Positions 1 to 13,300 of a DNA stretch of 64,000 nt are shown piece after piece. The notes beneath the pieces were generated by a model. That model did no database searches. It had not been told where the DNA came from and saw nothing but the letters and a program-made list of their open reading frames with translations. Both the position numbers and the translations under genes were made by a program. Every line of letters begins with the position of its first letter. The stretch's first letter is position 1. Origin of the DNA: Thermothelomyces thermophilus ATCC 42464 (lineage: Eukaryota; Ascomycota; Sordariomycetes; Sordariales; Chaetomiaceae); the NCBI RefSeq assembly GCF_000226095.1, contig NC_016473.1:1178001-1242000 (forward strand), in the 5' to 3' direction.

Positions 1-213
1 CCGCAAAGAGCCAGTCTTTGAAGAGGGACGGGCAGCAGCCCACCATCCAAACACGCCATCCATCCCAGTAGCTGGGTTCATGGTTGCACATCACTGGGCA
101 GTGCACATGTAACAGCCTACCAGCTCGAACCTTGGAAGCCAGCCGCGAGTCGGTAGCACTGAATCGCATAAACAGCGGTCGACCCCGCGCGCCCGCCTGC
201 CCAAGCTCCCGCC

Positions 214-3200
214 ATGGTCCGCATCATCCCCAATCGCCTCAAGTCAGGCTTTTCCAACAGCCCAACCACCAATTCCGCCTCCAACAGCCGTAGCACGAGC
301 CCAATGGGGACAAAGGGAGACGTTGCGAGCACCGAGGGCCGCAAGGACAATGGCCTGGTTTTGCACGTCGTTATTCTTCGGGTATGAGCCCCCGATTGTC
401 TCGCCGCTGCTGATGGGGAAGAGGAAAAAGAAAGGAAAGAAAAGGAACAGACACGGGGCTGACTCTGTGAGCTGTGCAGGCCAAGGACCTCGCTGCCAAG
501 GATAGGGGAGGGACGTCGGATCCGGTGAGTGCGACACTGCGTGCCGCTTCTGCATGCCCTTGTCCCGGAGACAAGCTCGATACTAACTGCTGTTTGTTCG
601 ATGCTAGTACCTCGTCTTGACTCTTGGCGAAGCGAAGCACATCACCCACACCGAGTCCAAAACCCTCAACCCCGAGTGGAACGAACAATGCGAGCTTTCC
701 GTCAGCGGCGTGCAGAGCCTGCTGCTCGGCGTGTGCGCCTGGGACAAGGACCGCTTCGGCAAAGACTATCTTGGCGAGTTCGATCTCGCCCTGGAAGAAA
801 TCTTCAGCGATGGCAAGACGGAGCAGAAGCCCAAGTGGTACCCCCTCAAGAGCAAACGACCGGGGAAGAAGACCAGCGTGGTCTCGGGGGAGGTCTTGCT
901 CCAGTTCACCCTCCTTGACAGCACCAATCCGAACGCCACCGACGAACAAATCATGGAGAAGCTGGCCGCGCTCGTCAAATCTGTCCCCGGGACTGATACA
1001 TCGCGGAACCCAACGCCGTCGCGGACACCCGTGCTCGCCCCGGCCGAGAAGTCAAATTCCCCCTCGCCCTCTCCGCCCCTCGAAGCCAACAGGCCGGCGG
1101 ACGACCAAGACGAGGAGGACGATGACGACGCGTACGAGGACGAAACGCCCGAGGACGAGGACCAGTCCAAACCGGAAGCGGTCGAGAAGAGGCGGAGGCG
1201 GCTGCGGATCAAGGGCCTCAAGCGCAAGAAGAGGGAAAACCCCTACGAGTTCATCAACGGCGGTAGCGACGTGGTCGGCATCATCTTCCTCGAGATCTGC
1301 AGCATCACCGACCTGCCACCCGAGTCGAATCTGACCAAGACGAGCTTTGACATGGATCCATTCGTGGTTGCTTCGTTGGGCAAGAAGACGTATCGAACCA
1401 AAACCATCCGGCACAATCTGAACCCGGTCTTCAACGAGAAGATGATCTTCCAGGTCCTCGGCCACGAGCAGCAGTACAGCTTCTCATTCACCGTCATTGA
1501 CCATGACAAGTACTCGGGCAACGACTTCATCGCGTCAGTGAACTTCCCGGTCAAGGAGCTGATCGAGAAGGCCCCCAAGGCCGACCCCGAGACCGGCTTG
1601 TACAGCCTGAAGGAGGTGCCCGACTATGCGGCTCCGACACAGCGGTCCCGGTTCATGAGACTCGGCCTCTCGCGCACCTCGTCCTCTCAGAGCCTCAGCA
1701 AGCTCACCAGGCCGGCCCTATCCAAGAGCTCGTCCTCGGCAACATCTTGTTCCGCCACAGCCACGCAATCGCAGACCCCCGGCGCCTCCCAGTCTCAAAC
1801 GGAGGGCATTCCGGAAGGTGCGCAACCGGCTCTTCCCAACACTGGGCTCCTTCAGCCGGGTGACAATTCGGTGGCTGCTGCCGCCTCCACCCTCGGCGAA
1901 ACCAGCCCGCCGGACGGCGACGATCCCGACTTCATCCAGTACACGCTCCCACTCAAGATGAAAAATCAGGAGAAGTGGGAGGCCAAGCACAATCCGCAAT
2001 TGTTCATCCGCGCCAAGTACATGCCCTACCCGGCTCTCCGGCAGCAGTTCTGGCGGGCAATGCTGAAGCAGTATGACACGGACGAGAGCGGTTACATCAG
2101 CAAGGTCGAGCTCACGACCATGCTCGACACCTTGGGCTCGACGCTGCGCGAGTCGACCATCGACAGCTTCTTCCAGCGATTCCCTCACAAGGCGAGCGAC
2201 AGCGACGACGCGGGGGACCTGACCATGGACGAAGCGGTCATCTGCCTCGAAGACCAGTTGCAAGCCAAGTCACGACCGCAGGGCGTGGCCGAGCGCGTTA
2301 AGAATTTGCTTCCCGAGTCGGGCAAGATTGCCAACCTGCTCGCGCCGGCCCGTTCTGGTGAGGAAACTCCACCGGAGCCGAAGACGAATGACACGTCGAC
2401 CATCTCCGTCCCGGAATTGAACACCCCTGGCGAGGAGGGCGAGTTGTTCGATCGGGACGACCTGAACATCAGCTCGTCTGAGGAGCACGTTGTCGAGATC
2501 CGGGAGTGTCCCATCTGTCACCAGCCGCGCCTGAACAAGCGCAAGGATGCCGACATCATCACGCACATCGCGACCTGTGCGAGCCAGGACTGGCGCCAGG
2601 TCAACAACCTGATGATGGGCGGCTTTGTCACCTCCAGCCAGGCGCAGCGCAAGTGGTACTCCAAGGTCATCACCAAGATCTCGTACGGCGGTTACAAGCT
2701 GGGCGCCAACTCGGCCAATATCCTGGTTCAGGACCGGCTGACCGGTCAGATCAACGAGGAAAAGATGAGCGTCTACGTGCGGCTGGGTATCCGTCTGCTG
2801 TACAAGGGCCTGAAATCGAACAACATGGAGAAGAAGAGGAGTAAGTGATTGACACGCCCCTCCGGAGGCAAGAATGGCTTGAGCTAACACGGGACAGTCC
2901 GCAAACTCCTCAAGAGCCTCAGCATCAAGCAGGGCAAAAAGTACGACGACCCGGCGTCCAAGGCCGAGATCCCCAAGTTCATCGCTTTCCACGGCCTCGA
3001 TATGTCCGAGGTGCTCCTCCCGCTGCACGAGTTCAAGAACTTCAACGAGTTCTTCTACCGCGCGCTCAAGCCCGGCGCGCGCCCCTGCTCGGCACCCGAC
3101 AACCCGCGCATCGTCGTGTCGCCGGCCGACTGCCGCTCCGTCGTCTTCAACCGCGTGGAGACGGCCACCAAGGTGTGGATCAAGGGCCGCGAGTTCAGCA

Positions 3201-4001
3201 TCAAGCGCCTCCTGGGCGACGCGTACCCGGAGGACGTCCCGCGATACGAGAACGGCGGCGCACTGGGCATCTTCCGCCTCGCGCCGCAGGACTACCACCG
3301 CTTCCACATACCCGTCGACGGCGTCCTGGGCCGGCCCAAGACCATCGCCGGCGAGTATTACACGGTCAACCCCATGGCCATCCGCTCCGCGCTGGACGTC
3401 TACGGGGAGAACGTGCGCGTGCTCGTGCCGATCGACAGCCCCGAGTTCGGGCGGGTCATGGTCATTTGCGTCGGCGCCATGATGGTCGGCAGCACGGTGA
3501 TCACCCGCTGTGAGGGCGAGCAGGTCCGCCGCGCCGAGGAGCTGGGCTATTTCAAGTTTGGCGGGAGCACCGTCGTACTGCTCTTTGAGAGTGGCAGGAT
3601 GGTGTTTGACGACGACTTGGTGGACAACTCGAATACCGCGCTCGAGACCCTGGTAGGCTAACTTCTTTCCTCTCCCTTCTCCTCTCCCTCCCCCCCCCCC
3701 CCCCCCCCCCGGCGGGCCAACACCTTGATCATAGATTAGCTCGGGCAAAATTGGATTGACAAGAGATGATGTTACGTGCCAGGTCCGCGTCGGTATGTCA
3801 GTCGGCCATGCTCCCGGCGAGCCCATGTGGACGCCGGACATGCGCAAGGACGAGAACCAGATCACCGACGCCGACAAGGCCGAGGCTAAGCGCCGGATCC
3901 AGGGTCAGGTGGCTGAAGAGTCGCCCGACGATAGCGCGAGCGGGCCGGAGGGTGAGGACGTCTCGGCCAAGGTGCCACCGGTGGCGTCGATAGCGGGGTG
4001 A
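214..4001 (+). CDS. PSD2: Phosphatidylserine decarboxylase, C2/EF-hand type (PSD2-like)
   Basis: Decarboxylates phosphatidylserine to phosphatidylethanolamine; PSD2-type enzymes act on endosomal/Golgi membranes. Exons read as 214-381, 480-524, 608-2840, 2898-3652 and 3783-4001, with phases that join exactly, giving about 1139 residues. Order: short Ser/Thr-rich N-terminus; first C2 domain (about 47-170, split over the first three exons); acidic and basic linker; second C2 domain (about 292-395); EF-hand with loop DTDESGYISKVE (about 557); a Cys-rich finger starting CPICHQ and ending HIATC; then the catalytic domain. The GGST motif at 3560-3571 carries the serine (about residue 1039) that becomes the pyruvoyl group after self-cleavage; the conserved DYHRFHIPVDG lies upstream. 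The last junction restores LETL-VRVGMSVGH, typical of the family. The last intron holds a run of 21 C. Function is firm by motif; the start is the only good ATG ahead of the first C2. Confidence 0.93.
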
Positions 4002-5725
4002 AACCTCTCTCTCTCTCATCATCTGGGCCGATCTAGAACGAGACTCTAGAGAGGGTGGTTGGCGTGATGGTTAGCATGCATAGCGTTGAGTTGATGCCGA
4101 GATAGCGTGTGCCTCGATGATGACAGATGTTGTTGGCTGGCCGGGCTCTTTCCCCCATCGAACTGGGTATATTAGCAATGCATTTTTTTTTTTTTTTTGA
4201 GAGAGAGAGAGAGCATAACGAACAAAGTGAAGACAGGATTTAACCAAAAGAGCATATACATGCGGAGAATACAAGCTGTTAGACGCGGATTGCTATACTA
4301 TCGCTTGTAATATGAGCGTGACTCCAGCACACGGCTATGATAATTACACAAGTCGGATGTGGTAGGCCACCCAAAAAGAGGAAAATACTTGCTGGCATGT
4401 TGATTGATGGATAATCTTTGAGATAAAAAGGAGTACAGAAATTACACATTTGAGTAGCGCAGCCCAGTTCCGTCCACTTGTGTCAGCACCTGCTGCAGTT
4501 GCCTTTACGCTGCAATAACTGGAAGCCTCGAAAATGAACCACAGGGCATACGGGAGGAAACCAAATAGAGAGGGGAAGCAGACTACCCGGCGCACCTGGT
4601 TGGCGGTGGTGACTTGCAGAAGCGAACAGGTAAAAGAAGAAGAGGTATACTTTGTCTCACGTCCGCCATGCACCGAGGGCATGGCACCCATGAGAAGCCA
4701 TTGCCTCACCTGCCCTTCGCTATCTTCTTACACGTGGGACATACAGCAGCCTACGGAACAGTTGTATGCACATACATACATACATGCCGCATAACCATGT
4801 AACTGCTGCATAAATGCATGTAGGTAGTACCATCCTACACTAAATCAACATATCTCCGTATATTCAAGATAAACAGACCCAAGGGTGACCCGCATTAACT
4901 CCGGTCACTAGGGAGTACATACATGTACGCTAACTCCGTATTTGTAATCTGTAATCCGTACACTCACTCCGCTAAACTATACGGCACCTTGATTACATCG
5001 CGCGAACCTCGCGATTGCGTGACGGCGAGCGGATGACGGCATTGGGGGCCTCAATGGCGTAGTGGTGGATTGTGTTCGTTTTCTCTTCTCTTCATTTTTT
5101 TGAAGCTTTGTATCTCGTCTCATTGTGGGGGAAATAGTCCACCACGCCAGAAGTCATTATTCCCAGATGAAGGGGAAAAAAAGAGCCCAATGAATAAAAT
5201 AAATGAAAGGGAAAATAGTTGAATAAATTCAAAAATCCCTAAACTCCGAACTTTGTGTTCCCCAATGCCCATTGACCATAAACCCCATTCCCCAAGGAAT
5301 CTCCAACGCCTAGTAAACATGACTCAGAACCATTCCACGGCGGTAGTGTTTCGTTTCGTTGTTAATAAGTGGTGGTGGGATCGGATCCGCGCGTGCACAC
5401 GTCGGGCCTTGCACGTTTGTGTTTCTGGCGCAGCAGCCTATGCCATTTTCCCCTCATCTCCTTCCCAGCCTCCGTCGTCACAGGCGGCGGTAGCGGTGGT
5501 TGGTGATGGGGGCGGTTGTGGTTTATGGTGGTAAACTTCGCGGCCCATAAACTTGGCGGTGGCTTGCTCTTTTCGTGATTTTCTTCCCCACTGCAAGCTG
5601 AATCGAGCTGCTGCTGCTGCCACCATCCGGCTGCATTTCACACCGAGAGGGGGAAGTCGTGCATGTACCAGTGTGGTGTGTGGTATGCGGTGGTGTGTGG
5701 TATGCGGTGGTGTGTGGTGTGTATA

Positions 5726-5758
<33 letters not shown>

Positions 5759-5909
5759 CCTTGATTTGGTTCCTTCCCCCTCCTTCCCCAGATTTTGTCG
5801 GCGACGGCTGCTGCTGCTGCTGCTGCCGCCGCCGCCCCCGCCGCTGCCGCCAGGGAAGCAAGGCCGTCGAGTTACGTAACCGGTACCTTAACTTAGGTGG
5901 TCACGGAGC
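4002..5909. other. Intergenic, with simple repeats
   Basis: No convincing gene. It holds the 3' flank of PSD2, a T-run followed by GA repeats near 4180-4215, several ACTCCGTA-type motifs around 4850-4975, and the TG/CG tract described separately. Open frames here are short, lack family motifs and show no coding-like composition. Confidence 0.6.
5668..5759. repeat. TG-rich minisatellite running into (GT)n and (CG)n
   Basis: Imperfect copies of a GTGTGTGGTATGCGGTG-like unit lead into about 25 nt of uninterrupted GT (5726-5750) and then CGCGCGCGC (5751-5759). Alternating purine-pyrimidine DNA of this kind readily adopts Z-form. Triplet repeats (CTG, then CCG) follow at about 5805-5850. Confidence 0.85.
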
Positions 5910-6212
5910 CTAACGAGATCCCCACCCCCGCCAACTCGACCCTGACCCTGATGATCCCGACCCCGACGGCGAGAGCGAAGGCGATGGCGGGTGCGAAGAC
6001 AGGTTGCGCTCGCTATCCATGGAGTACTTCTCGTTGGCGGTGGGCGACGATGGCCGGGGGAAATAGGACGCCGTGTTGCTGTCGTGGCGGTTGCTGAGAG
6101 CCGTGGGAGGCGAAGGCAGTGGGCTCGTGTCTGGAGAGCTCTGTCGCGCCTGGCGCCATGACGAGTAGATCTGCTTGCAGAGGTGGGCGGACATAGTATA
6201 TGTTGGTGACAT
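5910..6212 (-). CDS. Hypothetical small Ser/Pro-rich protein (doubtful)
   Basis: A 100-codon frame opening with MSPTYTMSAHLCKQIYSS and continuing as a Ser/Pro-rich, low-complexity tail ending SGSGSSWRGWGSR. The first 20 or so residues look like ordinary protein, and the ATG sits in an ACC-ATG context. The frame stays open further upstream to about 6386, but the segment before this ATG looks non-coding. No domain is recognised. It could be a small secreted or stress-response protein, the terminal exon of a larger gene, or chance. Confidence is low because Ser/Pro-rich frames arise easily in GC-rich fungal DNA. Confidence 0.3.
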   Translation of the reverse strand: MSPTYTMSAHLCKQIYSSWRQARQSSPDTSPLPSPPTALSNRHDSNTASYFPRPSSPTANEKYSMDSERNLSSHPPSPSLSPSGSGSSGSGSSWRGWGSR

Positions 6213-6568
6213 GGTGCCGGTCCGAAGAAGCCCTTGTTTTTGGGCCGTAAAAAAAATAATCCGTTCACAGCGAGGTCGTGTTGTTAAGGTTAGGAGGGTT
6301 TGCCAGAGAACGGTTTGATGAAAGCCTTCAGAATCAATCGCTGGGGGTGGTGCAGCGGATAGAATTAAGTGGTGAAAGTGCTGCAAGTGGTGGGAGTGGG
6401 AGTTTCCCGTCGGGCGGCTGCGTGTAAGCGGGAGCGAGGTAGTAGTTGTAGTACGGAGTACCTGAGGTGAAACGACGGCAGTGGCACGGGGACCAACAAC
6501 CCAAGACCCGTTGCTGCACTTCCAAGAATAAAAACTCGATACAAGTCAAGTCGAGTGACACGAAAGAC

Positions 6569-6600
<32 letters not shown>

Positions 6601-8040
6601 GGAAGCAGGAGCATTATAAACGGGTTTACCCCGTTCTCCATTTACAAACCTCACCCTACCCAACAATTCGACGTTAGCCCCCGCCATCTGGGTGTGAGTG
6701 TCCCACCGGGAACCCTTGTGACCAACAAGTAAGTCACAGTGACACACTCTCGCCCTTGAGCAATGAGCAATGAGTAACCTGGCCAAGGCTCCCGAGCAAA
6801 GCCCCAGCTTAACCCCTTGCCCTGAGCGTCTTAGCCAATAAGCGTTGACGTATTACCAATCCTGCGGCTATGCCTGCTGGGTGTGGCTTGTTGTTCTGGG
6901 CTGATTCGGGCGGAACCCGAGCCGGGCGGCAGGCCTCGATCAGGCGGTTTGGGGCTAAAAATCGTGCCACGCCTGCCGCTGCCCCGCTCGCAATCACCAA
7001 TCTCTGCAGCGTCTTGCGTGCTGGAGGTCTGTTCTGGGCGGGTCCCTTTTCCTTGTGGGGTTGCAGCACAAATGAATCAAAGAATTGGGAGAAAAGACGC
7101 AACATCCAATCCCCAAAATTGCCATCTCGTCTGCAGCCTCCAGCGTCTCTTGTCATGGAGTAGGGACTCTTCTTGCTAGTGTACATACGGAGGCGGCGAT
7201 ACTGTTGGCGCTGAGGCTAGACGGTTCCAGCGCCTTTGTGATCTCCTCTGATAGTAAACCAGCATCAAAGTCAATCCCACCCACAGCTTTGCACTCTAAA
7301 AGGTTTGCATCATACAAGACCCTGCTACTCCACAAAATACTACGTGTAGTGACCGTTAAGACCGTTCTTGGCGCTCGGCGTCGTGTGCGTGGGTGCGCAG
7401 GATCACCATCTACAAGATGCTTGCTCTTCGACATATGAAGCAAGGGGGTTCGGCCAACAACCAGCCAGAAACACACTTCGTCAGCGTCAAGCAACTCTTA
7501 CGTTGATCCGTTGCCTTCTTTTGCTTGAATTAGGAATTATGTATATAAGCGTATTTACAGTTGAGGGCACACCTGCCCGTTCTTAAAAGTTAAGGTATGT
7601 ACAAGAACCAATGTTAGTCTTGTCTTTCCACCCAGGACCCCGCGTTCCACTTTCATCAGTCAACCGCTCAGCAACGGGTTTGATGGGTACCGTGCCGCTT
7701 CGGTCTTCCGCCTGTCTCAGGAAATTGCGCGGCCTGACCCAACCGGGGCCGGCATGTCTCAACCCGTCCGACCCTGCTGGCAGCGCGCGGTTAGGGAGGC
7801 GAGGAGGGCTTCGGCCACAGACCTCCCCGCGCAGCTCGCCGGGGTTGGCATCACATCTGACACAGTGCTGCTTTCTCCCCAACCCCCAAGGCAAGAAACC
7901 CGGGTAGACAAGCCAGATAGATAAGTCGGGACATCAGATGCTCACCCGGACCCGGGCGGCGCCGTTCCGCATCGGCGCGGCACGCCGCAAGTTCGGCGTA
8001 GTGAGTGTTGATTCCATCAACAGACGCATCACGCCCCCTC
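6213..8040. other. Intergenic, no gene seen
   Basis: Contains (AG)n-rich sequence near 6565-6600, one TACGGAGTA (6452-6460) and one TAGTGTACA (7177-7185). Short overlapping frames occur on both strands but none has a recognisable motif. The last few hundred bases are the 3' flank of the DUF3405 gene. Confidence 0.6.
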
Positions 8041-10338
8041 TCAGTCGTAGGCGAGCCTGACGTCGGTCGCGAATCCCTTTTCGGTCGGCTTGATCTCCTT
8101 GACGGGGTGCAGGATCATGGTCGGGAGGCACGGGCGGCCGTGTTCGGCCTCCCACTCGGGGCCGCCAATCGCCGTGTCCTCATAGCCCATCCAGTTGTTG
8201 TACAGCCGCTGCGGCGGGTTGGCGCGGAAGTACCAGGTGGAACCCATGTATCGCCCCTCCTGGCCCCATCCGAACGAGCTGCCGAAGCTGCCGCTCTGTC
8301 CCCTGGGCCCGCCGTTGAACCACCTTTCCAGCTGCTCGCCGCTCCAGGCACGGTCGAAGAAGACCGGCATCGGCGCGTACACCGCCTTGAAGCCGTGGAG
8401 GAGCGCTGTCGTCTGGGCCACCATCTCGGACGCGACGTGGTTGCCTCGCAGGTCCTCGTAGTGCATAGCGTCGAGGAGCCGCCTAGAAAGCCGAGATTGG
8501 GTGATGATGGTTGTCCGGCGAGGCAGCCTGCCCCAGGGGAAATCCAGCGACCGATATCCCCAGACGGTGTTGCGCATGACCCAGTTGCTGTTGACGGGGT
8601 CGAAGATGGGCGCCAGCTCGATCAGATCAGCCTCCTCTCCGACACCCCACTTGTAATCGTCATCCTCGGCCTTCGGGACCGGAGGCTTGGGACCCAGCGG
8701 GGTCACGACAGGCACCTTGGGCGCGCCCCAGATCGTCTCGCCGCCAACGGCCCGCTCCACCGCGGAGCGGAATTGCGAGTCGTAGCTGCCGTGGAAGGAG
8801 GGAATGTAGAATCGCTCGTTGCGCTCCCAGAGCCCCCTCCGTGGTTGTTTTTTGCCGAACTCGCTCAGCCGAGTCAGGACGTCGTAGTTGTGCCCGACGA
8901 CGCGCGAATCCATCTCCCAGTTCCACACAAAGTCAAACTCGCGGAACTCTTGCATGAACATCTGGACCGGCAGGAACTGTCCGTGATGGACCTGGCGCGC
9001 CTTGGCCGTCAGGTTGGGATACATGCGGTCGACGGCGCGTTCATTCCACAAGACCGCCATGCTCCTGAACTCGGCAGGGACGTGTTGCTCAAGGGCGGCC
9101 TTGTACGCATCGTCGGTCCAGATATCCTGGTCGGCGTCCTTGATATGCACAAACAGAAAGACATGATACTCCCCACCGGTCCGGAGATTCAGCTCCGTGA
9201 TGAGCGAACGGATTACCTGCTTGTCGTTATCGGTGTAGGTCTTCCCCGAGAAGCTGCGGAGCAGCAGCGCTGTCCTCGGCTCCAGCTTGGACCTCTCCTT
9301 CGACCTCTGCTTGGTGCCGTCCGCCGGCTGGCCCGATCTCCGCTCGGGAGCCTTCCTGCTGGCCGGCTTGCGCCAGAATCGTCTCAAGGTATGCAGAACG
9401 TGTTCTTGATCCGCAGTGCTCTTGTCGTCGCTTGGAGAACTTCGCTTTGACTCGGCGGAGCTCTCGTTTGTGTCGACGTATTCATTCTTCGGGCCATTCC
9501 TGGCAAAGCGAGCCTGATTCTTCTCCAGGCACTGGTCCTGGAGCTCGCCCCAGTTAACTTCGTCCCAGTTGATCTCGTTTCCGTTCTCGTCCAAAACCGG
9601 CAATACCCCGTATTGCCCTAATCGAGTCTCTCTCTCAAAGCAGAGGTTGCGGTCGAGTCCCAAGACATTGTAGCTTCCAAAGGCTGGTTTAGGGAAATTC
9701 CGCGGCCGGCCCTTGAAGACGCGGATGTCTTCAGTGACCTTCCCGGTCGGGCCGAGGCATGGCACGTAAGCTTCGTGGTGTGCTTTCCATTCTCGGCTGT
9801 TGTACTTTGGGTAGGGATTGAAGGTTACAGGCTCGGCCGTGGTGAAGTTGACCCTCGTCGTGTTGGAGGCCGAGCCGAGACGCTCCTCATGGGAAGGCCG
9901 CCTGACGTCCTCGTCAACGAGCGTTTCGAGCGTGTTTCCGTATATCGCATTGTAGCCGGGTTGGCTAAATCATCAATCATATCAGTACCATTACCGACCA
10001 ACAAGCCCTATGCGGGACGTACTCTTTGAGTGCGTGATACTCCTTTTCAAACAGGATCCTCTTTTGCTTCAGTTCCTCGGCACGACGTTCGACTCGGGGC
10101 TTGTCAGCTGTTACTGCCATGCTAAACGCCGGGGAAAAAAAAACTCGAGTTACCTACTGTGATCCCGGCCAAGCGGTTCACGACTCATAAACAGGGCCCT
10201 CTGCTTCAACCGGTCATTGTGATGCATCAATCCCAGCAAGCATAGCATAAGGATAACCACGACCGACGAAAAGAAGGTCCTCGGCCGAGAAAGGACCCGG
10301 CAAGCCTGCGTCTTTACCGCCGCCGCCTTCACCAACAT
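8041..10338 (-). CDS. DUF3405 family type II membrane protein
   Basis: A fungal family of unknown activity (DUF3405), often regarded as glycosyltransferase-like. Exons read on the minus strand as 10338-10158, 10113-10023 and 9964-8041; phases fit and give about 731 residues. The first exon encodes a short basic head (MLVKAAAVKTQACRVLSRP) and one hydrophobic span, FFSSVVVILMLCLLGLM (residues 22-38), which predicts a signal anchor with the bulk in the secretory lumen. The family core lies in the last exon: ALLLRSFSGKTYTDND, then a VWNWEMDSRV acidic motif that could bind metal or sugar nucleotide (inference), and a Trp/Gly-rich C-terminus. A Lys/Arg/Ser-rich linker separates anchor and core. The anchor and acidic motif suit a Golgi glycosyltransferase role but do not prove one. 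Confidence 0.9.
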
Positions 10339-13300
10339 TGTCGTCGGTATCGCAAGCGATCTTTGGCTTGTCGGCAGAAGTGGCGGTAGATCGAGGGGCG
10401 ACTCGGATAGATGACCGAAAACACAGTATCGGAATTAAAAAACCATGTCCTTGAGCGGGATGATCAAGGGGGGGAAATTGCTGTCCGACGATAATCTTCG
10501 GGTGCTCTCCGCCTTGTCAACTCGGGAGGAAAGGTTCCAAAAAGACGGAACAAACGCAGGGCCTGCCGGATCGCGCGCTGAAACGAGTGACTGCGCGAGA
10601 GAAGAAAAAAAAAACAAAAGGTACGCAGCGAGTCCCCGAATCGAGAGACCAGGCGTTTCGGGAGGGTGGGAGGTTGGGAAAAGAGGCCGGCGATTCTCTC
10701 AGAGGTTGGCCAGCTTCCTGTATCAAAGCGAGCGATAGCGAGCGTGGAGAAGCGGTAAGTAAAGGATTGGAAAAGGTCTTCGTGTTGGAAGGCCCGCTGG
10801 TAATTAGGCGAACATAGCGCTTTTCCTGAGGTTGGGGGCGAACATCAGGGGTGCACAAGGGATCAGCATGTCGGAGTGGGGGTGACAGGGTCGGAAAAGC
10901 CAAGAGTTTTGCTTCGAACGGCCCCGGTGACAGGGCTCGATTGGGCGACAGGGGCCGGACACGAGCGAGATGAGGCCGGGTGCCAACAACTAACGGCCAT
11001 CGAAGACAGCATGCGCAACGCGTCATCTGCGGCAGGGTCTCCTGCTAGTGTACACTACACAGTAGTGCGCAAGGGTGCCGGGCTTTCTGTGTCCACTGGT
11101 AACGTTATCTCTTACACTAGTGCACACCGCACTAATAAGGGATTAATCCACACACCACTCGTACCGGAAAGTTCCACGCTGAAAAGCGCAACTGACCTTC
11201 CTTTGGGTGCGATTCGTTACAAGCGATCCCTGACCTATCATTCGACCTGAATTCTGCCCAAACGGCCGTCGATTCCCGGTTTCTGGTTTTTGGTTTCTTC
11301 TTTTTCTTTACTCGAGATCATGATACATGTCACCGCCAACAGCATCTGCAGCGAGCAATTTTCGGGTGGGCCCGTTGTCGCCGACTCCCTCCTCCAGGCA
11401 GCGCTGCTGAAGATCTTCAGAACCTGCCGGGCTGTGCTTTAACAAAGATCGCCACCAAATTCCCACTGTAACATCATTTGCATGTCGCACCATTCGCGAT
11501 CGCCGAGACCCTGCCCCCTTTCTCAACATGCCTCCGCGGCGTTCGAAATACTTATCAATGGGCGGTGGACCAAAAACATTCCTCTTCCGCGGGGAGAATT
11601 GGCAGACCTGCCTCCACCGCTCCAGAGACTGGTTCACACTCCCCGGTGACGACATTTGCCAAGTGTTTTACGCTAACGTGTTTGTAGTAGGTAACTCGAG
11701 ATAACTAACTGCCGTTTCCTGTGCGACCGAGAGACTGAAGTTCGAGCCCCTGGTCAACTGCTTGCATGTAACATCCGCCAAGCACGGATAAGATTCGTAC
11801 CAAAAAGTTTATTTGGCATGACAATGAACCTACTAAGCACTTTGCATTAACTAACCACGGCAAATCTCGGCCGTTGCGAGTTTTCCGGAGTTAGTAGAGT
11901 ACGGTGTACATGCTTGTACACTACAGAAGCACCATCACCGACAGATACAAACCGTATGCCGGCTTTTTTAATTAGATCCCTGCAAGATGATAGGGTTACA
12001 GTCACTTAGTATCCTACCTCCCTCGACCCCAAACCCATTATGTAAACTCGAGCCCATTTCTCGTTCACCATTCCTGGAAGCCCCTCCCCGGCACCTTTGA
12101 TAAGTCGCGCGTAGATCGTCGAGCCAAGGGGCTTTTGGACCGGTGTACTAAGATTCTACGTAGCCGCCGTTCCTTTCCAAACTCTTGAGGTCTCGGTTCT
12201 GAAAATGGCTAGAACGTGGCACCTGGGCACAGCCAATCCGATCCGCATCTGATATGTTGCAATTAAGAGAGCCGCAGCCAATCCTGGCTTTAAAAGGCAC
12301 TAAACTAGCCAGGCCGTCGAGCCAAAGCATAATGTGACGGACATGAGGCGCCCAGAAGGGGGGCGGGTTCGCTTGCTGTCGAGAGCGAGTTCGGACCTGG
12401 TGTGCGAAACGAGGGTTATCCTTATGCCCGATGCTGCTTCTTTTTGGACGTCTTTGTTTGAGGCATTGTTCTAGAATATCCGACGGGACTCGTTCGAGCC
12501 TGGTCGTCAAGACGATCCGTGTTACACAATCGTCGAGTGCGGAATCCCTTATCAAAGACGTTCAAGGTTTATGAAACGACCGTGTATATGCACTATGTGC
12601 ATATTCTGCCAAGACGAACCCTGTTCAACTGCCTTTTTTGTTCTCCCTGTTTGCGAGACGCAACTCCGTACCACAGTGAATCCGAGCGGGATAAGACGAA
12701 ACAAACATCGTTCCCGAACAGCATAAACCATCTCCATACCGCGCACTATGGCAGACGACTGGATGTAACCGTCGCAGGTCCAAATGGTCTGATTTTCTTT
12801 CCCGGAAAGTAGACATTAAGTACTACCACTAGTTATACAAAATACAGCCCTTGATGTTAACGCCAAGATCATTTTAATTCCCGCGTCTCGGCTGTCTTCA
12901 TGCTTCCACATCGTCAAAACGTAGAACACGATCTGACGGGCATGCATGCGAAGACGCCCCTTTTTGTCCCGAGCCCATTTAAAACGCGCCCGGTGCCCAC
13001 GCCGCTGCACAGCGAAACGCCAAAACAAAAACAAAAAATCCCGAATGCTGCCAACCCCTTTTTTGAATCCACAAGCGAGGTGTGTTGGTAAAAAATAAAC
13101 ATATACCCCTTAAAATTCCTCCAATGATAGCGGTGGTGGAGTTTTCCCGACCGCCTGTTCCAATTATCTCCAATCTTCCAAGTGCCGGACCGTGAAGATA
13201 GAGGAGAGATGCAAAGAAACGCTGGTCCGAATCTGATGAATACATGAAGTACCAAGATTGAACCGGGGTATCGAGAATAAAAGAGCAAACGAGATAAAAG

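Noticed and set aside
2270-3877. 535-codon open frame antisense to the phosphatidylserine decarboxylase gene
   Set aside because: It mirrors the codons of the real gene and lacks any motif; long antisense frames are normal in GC-rich exons.
8005-9450. 481-codon plus-strand frame over the DUF3405 gene
   Set aside because: Shadow of the minus-strand coding exon; the minus frame holds the family motifs and consistent introns.
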